Below are positions 51,886-61,718 of a stretch of 64,000 bases of DNA, in pieces. How positions within the stretch are numbered: the first letter of the stretch is position 1; each line of letters opens with the position of its first letter. The notes beneath the pieces were generated by a model. That model was not told the origin of the DNA. It saw nothing but the letters and a program-made list of their open reading frames with translations, and did no database searches. The position numbers were made by a program, and so were the translations under genes. This stretch comes from Phytoactinopolyspora mesophila (GTDB lineage: Bacteria; Actinomycetota; Actinomycetes; Jiangellales; Jiangellaceae): contig NZ_WLZY01000008.1 of assembly GCF_010122465.1 (NCBI RefSeq), positions 295,875-359,874 of the forward strand, written 5' to 3'.

Positions 51886-51947
51886 GTTGATCATGGGCGG
51901 ATGTCGGGTGTTCGACCTTGTTTAGGTCACATCTGCCCATGATCAAC
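51886..51947. terminator. Palindrome after the DyP gene
   Basis: GTTGATCATGGGCGGATGT (51886-51904) pairs with its complement at 51929-51947 with one mismatch; the loop contains a small GACC/GGTC stem. It starts 39 bp after the DyP stop and lies between convergent genes, so a bidirectional terminator is likely. Confidence 0.6.
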
Positions 51948-52062
51948 TCAGGAGTCGGAAGAGAACGCGACGTCGGACCGCCGTCACGCAGCAGCTTCAG
52001 GATCGTGGCCTGGAAATCGGTCTCCCGACCCGGGATGTCCGTCATGACACCATTGAACGCCT

Positions 52063-53427
52063 TCAGCCGGCCAGGTGACCGAGGAGGTCGGCCCGGGTCA
52101 AGACCCCGGCCGGTTTTCCGTCCTCGATGACCATCAGCGCATCGACGGATTGCAAATGTTCGAAGGCCTTGGCCACCGGCTCGCCGGCGCCCAGCACCTG
52201 CAGCGGTCTGGACATGTGCCGGTCAACCGGATCACTGAGCGATGCCTGGCCCGAGAACAACGCTTCCATCAGATCTCGTTCCACCACCGCGCCGACCACC
52301 TCGGCCGCCATCACCGGCGGCTCGGCCTGGACGACCGGCATCTGAGAAACGCCGTACTCCCGCATGATGGCCACAGCGTCAGCGACGCTCTCGTTCGGAT
52401 GGGTGTGGACCAGGGCGGGCATGTCACCGGACTTGAGCCGGATCACGTCGCCCACGGTGGTGCCCTCCGCGGGCGGCAGGAATCCGTAGGACATCATCCA
52501 GTGGTCGTCGAAGATCTTCGACATGTACCCCCGACCGCTGTCCGGCAGGAGCACCACAACGACGTCGTCCGGTCCGGCGCGCTCAGCCACTCGCAACGCT
52601 CCGACCACGGCCATTCCGCAGGACCCGCCCACGAGGAGTCCTTCCTCACGGGCCAGCCGACGGGTGAACTCGAACGAGTCCTGGTCGGAAACGGCAATGA
52701 TCTCGTCGCAGATCTCGCGGTCGTATGTGGAGGGCCAGAAGTCTTCTCCGACACCCTCGACCAGGTACGGCCGCCCACTGCCGCCTGAATACACCGACCC
52801 TTCGGGGTCGACGCCGATCACCCGGACCCGTCCGTCGGAGATCTCCTTGAGGTAGCGCCCAGTGCCGCTGATGGTGCCTCCGGTGCCGATGCCCGCTACG
52901 AAATGCGTGATCCGGCCCTCGGTCTGCTCCCACAACTCCGGGCCGGTGGTTTCGTAATGTGAACGAGGGTTGGCCGGATTAGAATACTGGTCCGGCTTCC
53001 AGGCACCATCGATCTCCTCGACCAGCCGGTTGGAGACCGAGTAATACGAGTCCGGATCCTCAGGCGCTACGGCAGTGGGGCAGACGACAACCTCCGCACC
53101 GTAAGCCTTGAGAACGTTGCGTTTGTCTTCACTGACCTTGTCCGGGCAGACGAAGATGCACTTGTACCCACGACGCTGGGCCACGAGGGCAAGTCCGACG
53201 CCGGTGTTTCCGCTGGTGGGCTCGACGATGGTGCCACCAGGGCCAATCCGGCCGGCTGCCTCGGCGTCGTCGACCATCCGCACGGCGATCCGGTCTTTGA
53301 CCGATCCGCCCGGATTGAAGTACTCGACCTTCGCGAGCACCATGGCCGGGGCGTGACCGACGGTCGCGCCGAGCCGGACGAGCGGCGTTCTCCCGATGAG
53401 GTCGATGACGTTCTCGTAGTAGTCCAC
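52063..53427 (-). CDS. cbs: Cystathionine beta-synthase
   Basis: A 454-residue PLP enzyme with an N-terminal fold-type II catalytic domain (K44 in NPGGSVKDRIA, TSGNTGVG loop, GTGGTISGTGRYLKE) and two C-terminal CBS domains (about 335-450) that usually bind AdoMet or nucleotides. It condenses serine and homocysteine to cystathionine; with the metB-type gene at 42806 it supports transsulfuration. GTG start at 53427; divergent from the GDSL hydrolase. Confidence 0.94.
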   Translation of the reverse strand: MDYYENVIDLIGRTPLVRLGATVGHAPAMVLAKVEYFNPGGSVKDRIAVRMVDDAEAAGRIGPGGTIVEPTSGNTGVGLALVAQRRGYKCIFVCPDKVSEDKRNVLKAYGAEVVVCPTAVAPEDPDSYYSVSNRLVEEIDGAWKPDQYSNPANPRSHYETTGPELWEQTEGRITHFVAGIGTGGTISGTGRYLKEISDGRVRVIGVDPEGSVYSGGSGRPYLVEGVGEDFWPSTYDREICDEIIAVSDQDSFEFTRRLAREEGLLVGGSCGMAVVGALRVAERAGPDDVVVVLLPDSGRGYMSKIFDDHWMMSYGFLPPAEGTTVGDVIRLKSGDMPALVHTHPNESVADAVAIMREYGVSQMPVVQAEPPVMAAEVVGAVVERDLMEALFSGQASLSDPVDRHMSRPLQVLGAGEPVAKAFEHLQSVDALMVIEDGKPAGVLTRADLLGHLAG

Positions 53428-53525
53428 GCCGCCGACTCTAATGCGCGAACACGATCCGCGACGACCGGATCGAAGAGTAAAAAGTCACGTGTCATCAACC
53501 CGGGCCGGCACGTAGATTTGAATCC

Positions 53526-54551
53526 ATGGTCGGCCCGCTCAACGCACACACCGCACGTCGAATAGCTACCGCAGCCGCCTATGGCGGCGGTGGGCTCAGT
53601 CTGCTCAGTTTCTCGCTGTACGGTCTGCTGCGCCTGCAAGCGCGGGTGGCGCGGTTATCCATCACCGGCGTCCCGCTCGACGGACCGCCCAATCCCAACG
53701 GCATCTACGGCGCTTACCGCGCCGAACCCATCTCGTTTGCCGTGATCGGCGACTCCTGCGCCGCCGGATACGGCGTGCACACGGTCGAAGAGACACCAGG
53801 AGGTCTGCTCGCGGCCGGGCTGGCGGAGATCGCCGAGCGCCCGGTCCGCCTGAGCGCATTCGCCCAGGGTGGTGCCCGCAGTGCCGACCTCGCCGACCAA
53901 GTCGACAAAGCCCTCGTCACCGAGCCGGACGTCGCTTTGATCATCATCGGCGGCAACGACGTCACCCACCAGGTCCGCCCAGCCGCAGCGGTACGGTGCC
54001 TCATCGAGGCAGTCAAGCGGCTACAGGACGCGGGTTGCGCCACGGTCGTGGGCACCTGCCCCGACCTCGGCACCATCAACCCGATTCAGCCGCCGCTACG
54101 GTGGCTGGCCCGGCGGTGGAGCCGGCAGCTCGCCGCGGCCCAGACATTCGCGGTGGTTGATGCGGGTGGCCGCACGGTTTCGCTCGGGTCCCTGCTCGGT
54201 CCGGAGTTCGCCGCCTCGCCCGGGGAACTGTTCAGCGAGGACAAATTCCATCCGTCGTCGGCCGGGTACGCCCATACGGCCGCGGCCATTCTCCCTGCGC
54301 TCGCCGGGTCGCTCCGGTTGTGGCCGGCCGAGGACGAAGCTCCGCTCCCGGCCAACGCCGAGACGGTTCTGCCGATCTCCGCGGCTGCAGCGGAGGCCGC
54401 ATATCACGAAGGCACCGAGGTAGCGGCCGCTACGGTCGACGGCCACGAAAGCGGTCCACGCGGACGCTGGGCGCGCTTGCGTAACCGCCGGCGTTCCAGC
54501 TCGCCTGACGAAGACATCACCGAGGCCGCGTCCTCCTCACCCGCGCGGTGA
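53526..54551 (+). CDS. SGNH/GDSL-family esterase-like hydrolase
   Basis: A 341-residue SGNH hydrolase. An N-terminal hydrophobic segment (about residues 14-33) suggests membrane anchoring or export. Block I reads IGDSCAAGYG (catalytic Ser), block III IIIGGNDVTH (Gly/Asn oxyanion), and block V EDKFHPSSAGY (catalytic Asp/His). The C-terminal ~70 residues are Arg/Ser-rich and low-complexity. The related Rv1075c neighbours cbs in Mycobacterium. Natural substrate is not established; an envelope ester is possible. Confidence 0.88.
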   Translation: MVGPLNAHTARRIATAAAYGGGGLSLLSFSLYGLLRLQARVARLSITGVPLDGPPNPNGIYGAYRAEPISFAVIGDSCAAGYGVHTVEETPGGLLAAGLAEIAERPVRLSAFAQGGARSADLADQVDKALVTEPDVALIIIGGNDVTHQVRPAAAVRCLIEAVKRLQDAGCATVVGTCPDLGTINPIQPPLRWLARRWSRQLAAAQTFAVVDAGGRTVSLGSLLGPEFAASPGELFSEDKFHPSSAGYAHTAAAILPALAGSLRLWPAEDEAPLPANAETVLPISAAAAEAAYHEGTEVAAATVDGHESGPRGRWARLRNRRRSSSPDEDITEAASSSPAR

Positions 54552-54567
54552 TCAACCATCACAGCAC

Positions 54568-54582
54568 ATGAGCCAGGCTCAT
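54568..54582. terminator. Short palindrome after the GDSL gene
   Basis: ATGAGCC (54568-54574), one base, GGCTCAT (54576-54582). Fifteen bp symmetric site 17 bp after the stop. The loop is too tight for a full hairpin, so it is a weak terminator or a protein site. Confidence 0.35.
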
Positions 54583-54684
54583 CAGTGCGGCGAGGTGTAA
54601 AGGATCAACCCATAGGGCTTGTGTAGACCTTGGGTGTCAGGCAGAGTCGTATTACGGAGCCCTCAAGAGCAAACGGAGGCCACC

Positions 54685-54915
54685 ATGAGCCTGAACCACT
54701 CCGAGGAAACCCATCGCAATCTACTCGCCCGCGTGCCAAGTTGCACCGGGCGAGAACTTCGAGAGTGGTTCCATACACTCGAAGCCGGGCCTGCGTTCCT
54801 GCGGTTCGACGACCGGGTGAAGTGGCTGCGTAGCGAGCATGGCCTCGCCCACGGGCATGCCACCGCCATCGTGCACGAGCACGACCTCCGCCGGGCAGCA
54901 CGCTCCTTCGAGTAA
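54685..54915 (+). CDS. DUF4287-domain small protein
   Basis: A 76-residue protein matching the DUF4287 pattern: TGRELREWFHTLEAGP followed by DDRVKWLRSEHGLAHGHATAIVHEHD. Such proteins are common in actinobacteria and are of unknown, possibly DNA- or protein-binding, function. The ATG at 54685 has GGAGG six bases before it; the longer frame to 54619 is unlikely. Stand-alone between the GDSL gene and a convergent Bax-inhibitor-like gene. Confidence 0.8.
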   Translation: MSLNHSEETHRNLLARVPSCTGRELREWFHTLEAGPAFLRFDDRVKWLRSEHGLAHGHATAIVHEHDLRRAARSFE

Positions 54916-55039
54916 GCACCCACGCGCCTGACCTCGGTGCCGACGCACTCGGCCCGGCACAAAGAAGCGGCACCGGACCAACGGGTCCGATGCCGCCTAT
55001 GACTCTGAGCGCGGTCCATGTCCGGCCACGCCGGTGCCG

Positions 55040-55846
55040 CTACTCGCCTCTGAGAATGGCCAGCAGACGCAGCATCTCGATGTACAGCCAGACCAGCGTG
55101 ACGGTCAGGCCGAACGCGGCCGTCCAGGCGTACTTGGCCGGGATGCCTTCCTTGACACCCTTGTCGATGAAGTCGAAGTCCAGGATCAGGAAGACCGCCG
55201 CCAAGGTGATGGCGAACAGGCCAATGGCGATCCCGAACCAGCCGGTGCGGAACCCGAAGGCGCTGTCGGAAGAACCGAAGATCTGGAAGAACAGGTTGGC
55301 GATCACGAAGACGAGGTATCCGCCCATCGCGATCATGGCACCGCGCTGGAACTTCGGCGTGACCCGGACACGTCCGCTGCGGTACATGAACAGCGACACG
55401 GCGAACACACCGAGCGTACCGATGACCGACTGCGCGACGATGCCGTTCAGCGGCGAACCGCCGGCCGAAATGGTGGCGCCTTCGAGAATGCCGCTGATGG
55501 CACCGAGGAAGGTGCCGGTCAACAGCGCGTAGGTGAGAATCAGTGGCGGACTGGGCTCTTTCTTGAAGGCGTTGACGAGGCCCAGGATCAAACCACCGAT
55601 GAGCCCGACATAGAACAGTCCAGGCACATTCCAGCCGATGACCGCTCCGACCAGCACCACGCCGAGCGTGGCACCAGTGCGCATGACGACGTCGTCATAC
55701 GTCATCCGGCCCGTCTGAGTGGGGGTAGCCGACGGGGCGGCATACATTTCCTCGAGCCTCTCGGCGCTGGGCGCCGAGACGTCACGAACACCCGGGCGTC
55801 CGCTGAAAGCGGCCGACCGCCCGAATACCGGGTTACTACTCTGCAT
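55040..55846 (-). CDS. Bax inhibitor-1/YccA-family membrane protein
   Basis: A 268-residue integral membrane protein with a polar N-terminal tail (residues 1-50) and seven predicted helices. BI-1 (TMBIM) family features include the TYDDVVMRTG start of the first helix, YRSGRVRVTPKFQRG in a loop, and the C-terminal acidic motif FDFIDKGVKEG. Bacterial homologs (YetJ) are pH-gated calcium-leak channels; whether this one is cannot be told. Divergent from the DUF3352 gene. Confidence 0.88.
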   Translation of the reverse strand: MQSSNPVFGRSAAFSGRPGVRDVSAPSAERLEEMYAAPSATPTQTGRMTYDDVVMRTGATLGVVLVGAVIGWNVPGLFYVGLIGGLILGLVNAFKKEPSPPLILTYALLTGTFLGAISGILEGATISAGGSPLNGIVAQSVIGTLGVFAVSLFMYRSGRVRVTPKFQRGAMIAMGGYLVFVIANLFFQIFGSSDSAFGFRTGWFGIAIGLFAITLAAVFLILDFDFIDKGVKEGIPAKYAWTAAFGLTVTLVWLYIEMLRLLAILRGE

Positions 55847-56071
55847 CGCTCCTCCAACGGCCCCGCGGGGCAGATCATGTGTCCGCTTCTACTTTACAGA
55901 TCACGGCATTACTTCACACAAGTGGCACAAGCCGGCGACCGATCGGTGTGAACGCTCCGGCCTGCCCGGCGCCCGCCCTGAAGGCGCGGACCACAGCAGA
56001 CGGGAGGCGGCCCACTCGGCTAGCCTGACGGCGAGCACAACGCATGTCAGGGGCAGTCGAGAGAGGCCTGG

Positions 56072-57808
56072 ATGTCGAACACGGAGCCGCACCAGAACGG
56101 CGAGGCCGGCACGCCCGGCGCGGACGCAACACCGCCGGGGCCGCCCGCTGCTTCGTCGGCGGCACCGCCGCCGCCACCCGGACCACCCGCGGCTGCCCGC
56201 CCCGGGCCACCGATGCCGCCTCCCCCACCCCCACCCACCGAGCCGGCCAGCGGCTCCGCCTCGCACCGGCGCGGGTTGTTGATCGGTGCTTTGGTGGCTG
56301 CCGTCATCATCCTGGTGCCGGGTGCCGTGTTCGCGTGGCGCGCTCTCGACGGGGGCGGCACGCAGCCACACGACGTCTTGCCCGGCGATTCCGTGGGCTA
56401 TCTCCGCCTCGACCTCGACCCGTCGGCCACCCAAAAGATCAACGCGGTGCGCTTTCTCGGACAGTTCCCCGCACTCGACACCGCCGGGCTGACCGAAGAT
56501 CTGGACCTCCGCGAGTGGATGATCGAAGAGTTCGCCGCCGACACCGGATGCGACATCGGCTTCACGGCAGATGTGGAGCCGTGGCTGGGCGATCGGATGG
56601 GTGCCGCGGCGTTGCCGCCCGACGATCCACACGCCGACCCTGAGTTCGTCTTGGCGCTCCAGGTGGAGGACGACGACGCGGCCGAGACCGCGATGCGGAA
56701 GATACAGGACTGTGCCGGACCGGGTGCGGGTCATACCTACCTCGACGGCTACCTCATCCTGGCCGAGACTCAACAGGCCGCCGACCAGCACGTCCAATCC
56801 GCGCGGAACTCCTCACTGGGAGACAACCCCGAGTTCCGGCAGGCGATGGATCAGCTGGGCGACCCTGGCGTCGCCTCGGCCTGGATATCCGGCATCGCCC
56901 TGTTCGAAGCGTTCGAACCGGGCATGATGGACGACGTCGTGCGGCGCACGAACTCCACGGGAGCACTCGACGATCCATTCGATGATCCGCTGTACGGCGA
57001 CACACCGTCGCCGGAAGAACTTCGCGAGATGGTCGAGGGCAGCTTCCGCAGCGTTGCCATGACATTCCGGTTCAACAGCGACTATGCCGAGATCGCCTCG
57101 GTCGTCACCGGCGATCTCTACAACGAGCTAGGTGGTGACGGCGTGCGCGCCGACGTCCCGGAAACCACGGCGCTGCTGTTCGGTTCCAGCAATCTCGACA
57201 CCTACGTGAACGAGCAGTGGGACACCCTGCTCGGATCGTCTCCACAGGATCTGGCGATGCTCCAGGGTATGGCGGCGGCTGCCGGGCTGAGACTGCCGGA
57301 AGACGTGGGAACCATGCTCGGCACCAACTTCGTGTTCGCCGTCGACAGCGAGCGGATGGATCTGGAGTCGATGATCGAGCGCGACGACTTCTCGTCGCTC
57401 GACTTCGGCGTGCAGGTCAGAACCGAGCCCGATGCATTCGATGAGACGTGGCAGCGGCTGCGCGTCGCGGCCGAATGGGCTGCGGTGCCTCTGGACGAGG
57501 TGCCGTTGGTACCCACCGACGACGGGTACGTGATCGCCTCCAACGACGGTTACTCGTCCGCGTTGATCGACGGGGGGACACTCGGCGACAGCGACGTCTA
57601 CACGAAGGCCGTCAAAGACGCCGACAGCGCCGATGCGGTGTTCTTCCTGCACGTCGACGCCGTCAAGGATTCACTCCTGACGATGATGGCCGGCTCCGGC
57701 GCGGACGAGGACCTGGTGCGCTCGGTCGAGCTGATCGACGCGATCGGTTATTCCACCCGCATCCAGGACGGCTATACCGAGGCCACCGTGCGGATCACCG
57801 TCGGCTGA
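56072..57808 (+). CDS. DUF3352 membrane-anchored protein
   Basis: A 578-residue protein with a Pro/Ala-rich cytoplasmic N-terminus (about 1-65, runs of six to seven prolines), one transmembrane helix (GLLIGALVAAVIILVPGAVFAW) and a large DUF3352 extracellular domain. Early motif DSVGYLRLDLDPSATQKI matches the family, as does GFTADVEPWLGDRMGAAALPPDD. DUF3352 proteins are widespread in actinobacteria with no assigned role. A strong ribosome site (GAGAGAGG) precedes the ATG. Confidence 0.87.
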   Translation: MSNTEPHQNGEAGTPGADATPPGPPAASSAAPPPPPGPPAAARPGPPMPPPPPPPTEPASGSASHRRGLLIGALVAAVIILVPGAVFAWRALDGGGTQPHDVLPGDSVGYLRLDLDPSATQKINAVRFLGQFPALDTAGLTEDLDLREWMIEEFAADTGCDIGFTADVEPWLGDRMGAAALPPDDPHADPEFVLALQVEDDDAAETAMRKIQDCAGPGAGHTYLDGYLILAETQQAADQHVQSARNSSLGDNPEFRQAMDQLGDPGVASAWISGIALFEAFEPGMMDDVVRRTNSTGALDDPFDDPLYGDTPSPEELREMVEGSFRSVAMTFRFNSDYAEIASVVTGDLYNELGGDGVRADVPETTALLFGSSNLDTYVNEQWDTLLGSSPQDLAMLQGMAAAAGLRLPEDVGTMLGTNFVFAVDSERMDLESMIERDDFSSLDFGVQVRTEPDAFDETWQRLRVAAEWAAVPLDEVPLVPTDDGYVIASNDGYSSALIDGGTLGDSDVYTKAVKDADSADAVFFLHVDAVKDSLLTMMAGSGADEDLVRSVELIDAIGYSTRIQDGYTEATVRITVG

Positions 57809-57865
57809 TCGCTGTTCCCAAAGTGGCGAGTTCTCTCGCACCAGACACCCAAGGAGATCTCCCGG

Positions 57866-58585
57866 ATGAGCCAGCCGCGCGTGCTCGTCGTACAGAACAC
57901 ACCTGCCGGCGGCCCACGGCGCCTCGGCGACTGGCTGCGTGACGAAGGCCTGACGGTAGACGTCGTGCCAGCCTTTGACGGCACATCGGTACCCGGGACG
58001 CTGAAGAAGCACGACGCGCTTGTTGTGCTCGGCGGCGGGTACATGCCCGACGACGACCACCGTGCGCCCTGGCTCGCGCAAACCCGCTCCCTAGCTGTGC
58101 AGGCGCTCGAACAGGGCCGGCCGATGCTGGGTATTTGCCTGGGCGGACAGCTGCTGGCGCAGGTCGCCGGCGGCCAGGTCCAAGCTGACGCGGGAAGACC
58201 GGAGCACGGCAGCACCCAGATCCGCCTGCGGGCCGAGGCACGCGACGACGCCTTGTTCCGTGACCTGCCCACGATCGTTCCCGCCATCGAGCATCACGTC
58301 GACGCCATCACCGAGTTGCCTCCGGGCGCGGTCTGGCTGGCGTCCACCGAACGTTGTCCCTATCAGGCGTTCCGGCTGGGTGACACGGCTTGGGGAGTGC
58401 AGTTCCATCCCGAGGTCGCCCCTGACCGGATTCTGGAGTGGGACGCCGATCGGCTACGACAACACGGCTTCAACCAGGAGCGGCTGCATCAGCAGGCCGT
58501 CGCCGACGACCACCTTGCGGCCCGAACCTGGCGCGAGGTGACGCGCAGATTCGCCGAGGTGGTGAACCAGTCCGCCCGCGGTTGA
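57866..58585 (+). CDS. Class I glutamine amidotransferase-like protein
   Basis: A 239-residue class I glutamine amidotransferase domain. The nucleophile is Cys in LGICLGGQLLAQVAGG (about residues 88-103), with His/Glu of the triad in VQFHPEVAPDRIL (about 176-188). Stand-alone enzymes of this kind may act on gamma-glutamyl compounds (PuuD-like) or other amides; substrate not defined. Start at 57866 with AAGGAG upstream, 57 bp after DUF3352. Confidence 0.85.
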   Translation: MSQPRVLVVQNTPAGGPRRLGDWLRDEGLTVDVVPAFDGTSVPGTLKKHDALVVLGGGYMPDDDHRAPWLAQTRSLAVQALEQGRPMLGICLGGQLLAQVAGGQVQADAGRPEHGSTQIRLRAEARDDALFRDLPTIVPAIEHHVDAITELPPGAVWLASTERCPYQAFRLGDTAWGVQFHPEVAPDRILEWDADRLRQHGFNQERLHQQAVADDHLAARTWREVTRRFAEVVNQSARG

Positions 58586-58618
58586 GAGTTCACCCCCACG
58601 GATGGCCGCCGCAGGCTC

Positions 58619-61594
58619 TCAGCTCGCCCGGCCGTCTCGCGGGCCGAACGCCTCGAGGTCATCGGCCAGTAGCCCGCCGTCGTTCGCCGCCATGGCCAAC
58701 GCCGTGCGCGAACCGACATCCAGCTTGCGCATGGCGGCGCTGAGATGGCGGTCCACGGTACGCGGGGACAGGAAGAGCGACTCCGCGGCCTGGCGGTTCG
58801 TCATACCGCGCGCCACCAGCCGCACGACTTCGAGTTCCCGCGGCGAAAGCTGGTCGCCGTATCCGCGCCGCCCGCCTCGCCAGGTCCGGGACACCTCAAC
58901 ACCGTGCTGCCGCAGCAGATGGGCCACTCGATCAGCGTCCCATCGGGCGCCTAGTGCCTGCAGGCGCTGCTGTGCCGTCGTCAACGAGTTCATCGCCTGC
59001 GCCTCGTGGCCCGCGGCCAGAAGCTGGCGGCTGTAACGTTCGATCGTGAGCAGTTCCTGATACGGGCACGGAAGCTCCGCCCATGCCGCGGCGGCATCAG
59101 CCAGGATCCTCGCGGCACGTTCCGGCTCACCCGCTACCCCGGCCATCACACCCAGGCACACCTGAAGCGCAGCCTCGGGCGCCGGGGCGGCCCGGTCACC
59201 GAGCCCGGTGGCGAAGCGCCGGACCAGGATTTCGGCGACATCCGTACGTTCCGCGGCCACCAAAGCGTCCACGTGCGCCGGAACGACCTCCGTCGCCCAC
59301 AGCCACATCCCCTTGCCCGCGATCAGCTCGACGGCCGGCCCGGTGACCGCCAGCGCGCGATCCACATCCCCGTCGGACAGGGACAACCGCCCCAATGCGG
59401 CGGCAGGTGAAACCTGCACGTCGATCAGGCCGCGACGTCCCGCTTCGGCCAGGGCCGCCTCCAGCCGCTGCCCGCTTATGTCCTTGTTGCCGCTCGCGAG
59501 GTCCAGCAGGCCGAGCAGCAGCCTGGCTTCCAGCTGTGCCTCTGGCAGCGTGTCTTCCGCGCCGGCCAGGTCGGCGATACGCTCGGCAAGCCCTTCCCAC
59601 CTGCCCTCTTGCCATTCGAGGAGAGAAAGCGTCAGGCGAGCGGAATTGAGCAGCCGCTCATACGCCGTCGAGCGCATCAGCTCGATGGCGGCGTCCAGCC
59701 GCTCACGCGACTCCGCGTAGTGGCCCCAGGCGATCGCCAGGTGGCCCACGTTCATCAGGCCCCGCGCCACTTGGCGCTGTTCGGACAATGACGCGCCCGG
59801 CTTGTCGAGCCCCGAGGTGATCTCTTCAGCCGCGGGCCAGCCGTCCTCTTCACCCAACATCAGCAGCGCGCTGGCCCGGTCGACCGCGAGCCAGGTCCGG
59901 TCGAGCGCTGCGTCCAGGCGAGGCCGCAATTGGGTAGCCCGCTCGAGCCAGCTCAGATGCTTACTCACCGGCCAGTCGGGACCTCGAGGGAAAGCCAGCG
60001 AGATCATCGCCCGAACTGATAGATCAGGCCTCGCTTCGAGATGGGCGACGGCCTCCTCGATCTCGGCCGATGCTGCCTCGAATTCGCCGAGCTGCAGCAG
60101 TAGGCGGCCGGTCAGCAGCCGGATCTCGGCCAGCTCCCGCGTGGGCACGTCCTCCTGCCGCAGGACTCCGCGGAGCGTCTCGGTCACCTCGACACCGAGC
60201 TCGCCCAACGCCGCCACGCCCCAGGCCGCCGCTTCACCGAGCTTGCGTGCGAGCCGGATGCGCCGTTCAGGCGGATGCTGGGCGGCAGTCATGAGATCGT
60301 GCAGGAGGACCAGGGCAGCGTGGTCGTCACCGGATTCCAGCGCGAGATCAGCCGCCGCCTCCGCATGACGGCTCCAACCTGCGATGTCACCCGCCTGCCG
60401 GAAGTGCCTGCTCAGCCGAGCTACCGGCAATGGCTCCTGACCGAGCAAGGCTTCGGCGGCCCTGCGGTGCAGCCGGCGGCGCTCCGGTGCCGGCACTGCC
60501 TCTTCCACCGCCCGTGATGCCAGCACGTGCCGGCAGAGGAATGTCGCGGGCTCGGCCTCCCGTAGCAGTCCTGATTTCAGGGCGGCCGTCAGGGCACGGT
60601 GGATCGCGTCGTCGTCGAGCCCCGCGACCCTCGCCAGAATGTGCTCGTCCGCCGGCTCTGCCAGCGTCGCGGCGGCTTCGAGAACACTCCTGGCCGACCG
60701 GTCCAGCCTCTCCACGCGCTCGAGGATGGAGTCGCGGACGGTCGGCGGCACTTGAAGCTCACTCAGGGAACGACGAGTCCATTCGCCGTCCCGGCGCACG
60801 ATATCGCCGCGCTCGTGGAGCAACGACACCCCTTCCTCGAGGGCCAGCGGGACACCGTCGGTGCGCTCGTGCAAAAACGCCGCGAACTCGGCGGAGATGT
60901 CCTCAGTGCCCACCATCGCGGCCAGGAACCGGGTGGTCTCGTCCACGTTCAGTGCCTCGAGCGCGATCCTCAAGGGCGGACCGGTGGCCGCCGAGCGGGC
61001 CGCCAGGAGACGTAGAGGCGACCCCGCCGGGACGTCGGCCGGCCGGAAGGTCACGACCAAGCTGAATGGCCGCACGCTCGAAGCGGCGATCATGAGCAGC
61101 AGCTCCAGAGTCGCGGAATCGGCCCAATGGGCGTCCTCGAGGACAAACACATCCACCCCTGCGGCGACCACGATCTCGATGATCGCGCGGAAGAGGCGAT
61201 GCCTAGTGGCTTTCGGGTCTTCGAGCGGGTCCAGAGCCGGCGGCAGGTCCGCACTCCATTCGGGGAAGAGCGCACGCAGCGCGCCGCCGAGCGGGCTGGT
61301 CTCAAACGGTCCGTCGCGCAACCACAGCCGGTGCAGCGAATCGACGATTGGCCCCAGGGGAAACGGCTCATGAAGCGGTGGGCACACGGCTTCGAGGATC
61401 CGCGCGGCCTGTAGTGAAGGGGCGCTGAGACACTCGCGTACCAGTCGCGTCTTTCCGATCCCGGCTTCCCCTTCGACAAGGGCTATCGTGCTGGGATCGG
61501 CCAGTGCGGACGTCAGATCAGCCAGCTCGCGTTCCCGTCCGACGTAGCCGGGTGCCGTCAGGCCAAGAGCACTGTCCGCGCGCCGATCCGCCAT
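58619..61594 (-). CDS. LAL-type LuxR-family regulator with AAA/ATPase domain
   Basis: A 991-residue large ATP-binding LuxR regulator. The N-terminal AAA module has Walker A GEAGIGKT (residues 42-49) and Walker B VFVLEDAHWAD (about 155). A long helical/TPR-like middle (about 350-900) probably senses a ligand or partner. The C-terminal LuxR helix-turn-helix (about 925-985) reads LSPRELEVVRLVARGMTNRQAAESLFLSPRTVDRHL. The ATG at 61594 has GGAGG upstream. LAL proteins activate pathways for secondary metabolism or sugar use; the target is not evident. Confidence 0.92.
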   Translation of the reverse strand: MADRRADSALGLTAPGYVGRERELADLTSALADPSTIALVEGEAGIGKTRLVRECLSAPSLQAARILEAVCPPLHEPFPLGPIVDSLHRLWLRDGPFETSPLGGALRALFPEWSADLPPALDPLEDPKATRHRLFRAIIEIVVAAGVDVFVLEDAHWADSATLELLLMIAASSVRPFSLVVTFRPADVPAGSPLRLLAARSAATGPPLRIALEALNVDETTRFLAAMVGTEDISAEFAAFLHERTDGVPLALEEGVSLLHERGDIVRRDGEWTRRSLSELQVPPTVRDSILERVERLDRSARSVLEAAATLAEPADEHILARVAGLDDDAIHRALTAALKSGLLREAEPATFLCRHVLASRAVEEAVPAPERRRLHRRAAEALLGQEPLPVARLSRHFRQAGDIAGWSRHAEAAADLALESGDDHAALVLLHDLMTAAQHPPERRIRLARKLGEAAAWGVAALGELGVEVTETLRGVLRQEDVPTRELAEIRLLTGRLLLQLGEFEAASAEIEEAVAHLEARPDLSVRAMISLAFPRGPDWPVSKHLSWLERATQLRPRLDAALDRTWLAVDRASALLMLGEEDGWPAAEEITSGLDKPGASLSEQRQVARGLMNVGHLAIAWGHYAESRERLDAAIELMRSTAYERLLNSARLTLSLLEWQEGRWEGLAERIADLAGAEDTLPEAQLEARLLLGLLDLASGNKDISGQRLEAALAEAGRRGLIDVQVSPAAALGRLSLSDGDVDRALAVTGPAVELIAGKGMWLWATEVVPAHVDALVAAERTDVAEILVRRFATGLGDRAAPAPEAALQVCLGVMAGVAGEPERAARILADAAAAWAELPCPYQELLTIERYSRQLLAAGHEAQAMNSLTTAQQRLQALGARWDADRVAHLLRQHGVEVSRTWRGGRRGYGDQLSPRELEVVRLVARGMTNRQAAESLFLSPRTVDRHLSAAMRKLDVGSRTALAMAANDGGLLADDLEAFGPRDGRAS

Positions 61595-61718
61595 CCGGCC
61601 TCCTGTGCTTCCGACTCCCAGGCAGACTTCAAACGGCACGCCGCCCGCAAGACATGACCGAAACCGGCGCTTCTTCGACACCGCGGTTTCAGTGTCAGCC
61701 TATCGGGAGGGATTCGGC

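Noticed and set aside
51824..52045. Minus-strand 73-codon frame between the DyP and cbs genes
   Set aside because: It crosses the 51886-51947 palindrome and overlaps the DyP end; no ribosome site or similarity is seen.
55034..55951. Plus-strand frame (305 codons) antisense to the Bax-inhibitor-like gene
   Set aside because: Composition is Asp/Glu/Arg-rich, as expected for the complement of a hydrophobic protein; no domain is recognised.
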